Assembly (NCBI GenBank): GCA_937884625.1
Contig: CALGCE010000262.1
Coordinates: 1 to 6,127 of the forward strand
Source of the DNA: an uncultured Clostridia bacterium
GTDB taxonomy: Bacteria > Bacillota > Clostridia > Oscillospirales > Acutalibacteraceae
DNA length: 6,127 nt
Reading direction: 5' to 3'
The notes below the pieces were generated by a model. It saw only the letters and a program-made list of their open reading frames with translations. It searched no databases and was not told where the DNA came from. Every line of letters begins with the position of its first letter. The stretch's first letter is position 1. A program made the translations under genes and the position numbers. This document shows positions 5,997 to 6,127 of this stretch, one piece after another.

Positions 5997-6127
5997 GACG
6001 TATTATCTACACCTTGAGCTTACTGACCTGCTGCCTGGCTAGCGCTTGGGCACAGGGGACAGAACCGGCCGAGAACGACGGCTGGTATGAACTGCAAACG
6101 GCCGAAGACCTGACCTGGTTTGCACAG
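5993..6127 (+). CDS. Start of secreted Bacteroidota-like protein, truncated by window end
   Basis: Forty-five codons run to the window edge. Residues 1-20 form a signal peptide: MRR, a hydrophobic core (IIYTLSLLTCCLASAWA) and an A-W-A site for signal peptidase I before Q21. The mature start contains DGWYELQTAEDLTWFA, which resembles the segment often found at the N-terminus of large Bacteroidota surface proteins with GLUG or leucine-rich repeats; this is recalled similarity, not a search result. The leader is A-rich (TTAAAAGAGA) without a strong Shine-Dalgarno, also typical of Bacteroidota. The sequence is GC-rich compared with everything to its left. The frame overlaps the end of the broken glycosyltransferase frame by 4 bases, an accident of the join. 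The full function is not determinable from this fragment. Confidence 0.65.
   Translation, partial: MRRIIYTLSLLTCCLASAWAQGTEPAENDGWYELQTAEDLTWFAQ

Overview
The window reads as accessory and housekeeping DNA from a low-GC Clostridia-type Firmicute, probably a gut Oscillospiraceae or Ruminococcaceae relative. The evidence is AT-rich DNA, sigma-A type promoters, purine-rich Shine-Dalgarno sites, a TTG start on uvrC and the Clostridia-like look of every intact protein. The last ~170-190 bases look different: GC rises to 72 of 127 bases over 6001-6127 (against 15 of 60 over 5821-5880), a Bacteroidota-type promoter (TAnnTTTG) appears, and a Bacteroidota-style secreted protein begins. I read the right edge as a chimeric join of two unrelated genomes, most likely an assembly or library artefact.

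Layout. Positions 1-417 hold the frame-broken C-terminal end of an FtsX-family ABC transporter permease on the + strand, closed by a strong hairpin terminator at 424-448. Next come two minus-strand genes, each with its own promoter: a zeta-toxin-like P-loop kinase (454-1014) and, upstream of it, a small lipoprotein with a Cys/His metal-binding C-terminal domain (1128-1457). A 59-base divergent promoter region separates the lipoprotein from uvrC (1517-3340), a complete nucleotide excision repair nuclease gene. A new promoter at 3344-3372 starts a tightly packed + strand unit: a cyclophilin peptidylprolyl isomerase (3403-4002), glucose-1-phosphate thymidylyltransferase rmlA (4017-4895), a family 2 glycosyltransferase (4897-5886) and the first ~19-20 codons of a second family 2 glycosyltransferase, cut by the junction.

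How the genes fit together. RmlA makes dTDP-glucose, the entry point to dTDP-rhamnose and related deoxysugars. The following glycosyltransferases would assemble a surface polysaccharide, so the right half looks like the start of a capsule or exopolysaccharide locus behind a cyclophilin gene. UvrC is ordinary housekeeping DNA repair. The kinase and lipoprotein are small accessory genes with no evident partner.

I found no convincing new multi-gene system. The points most worth checking are the chimeric right edge, the palindromic -10 region shared by the lipoprotein/uvrC divergent promoters, the zeta-like kinase without a visible antitoxin, and the decayed permease.
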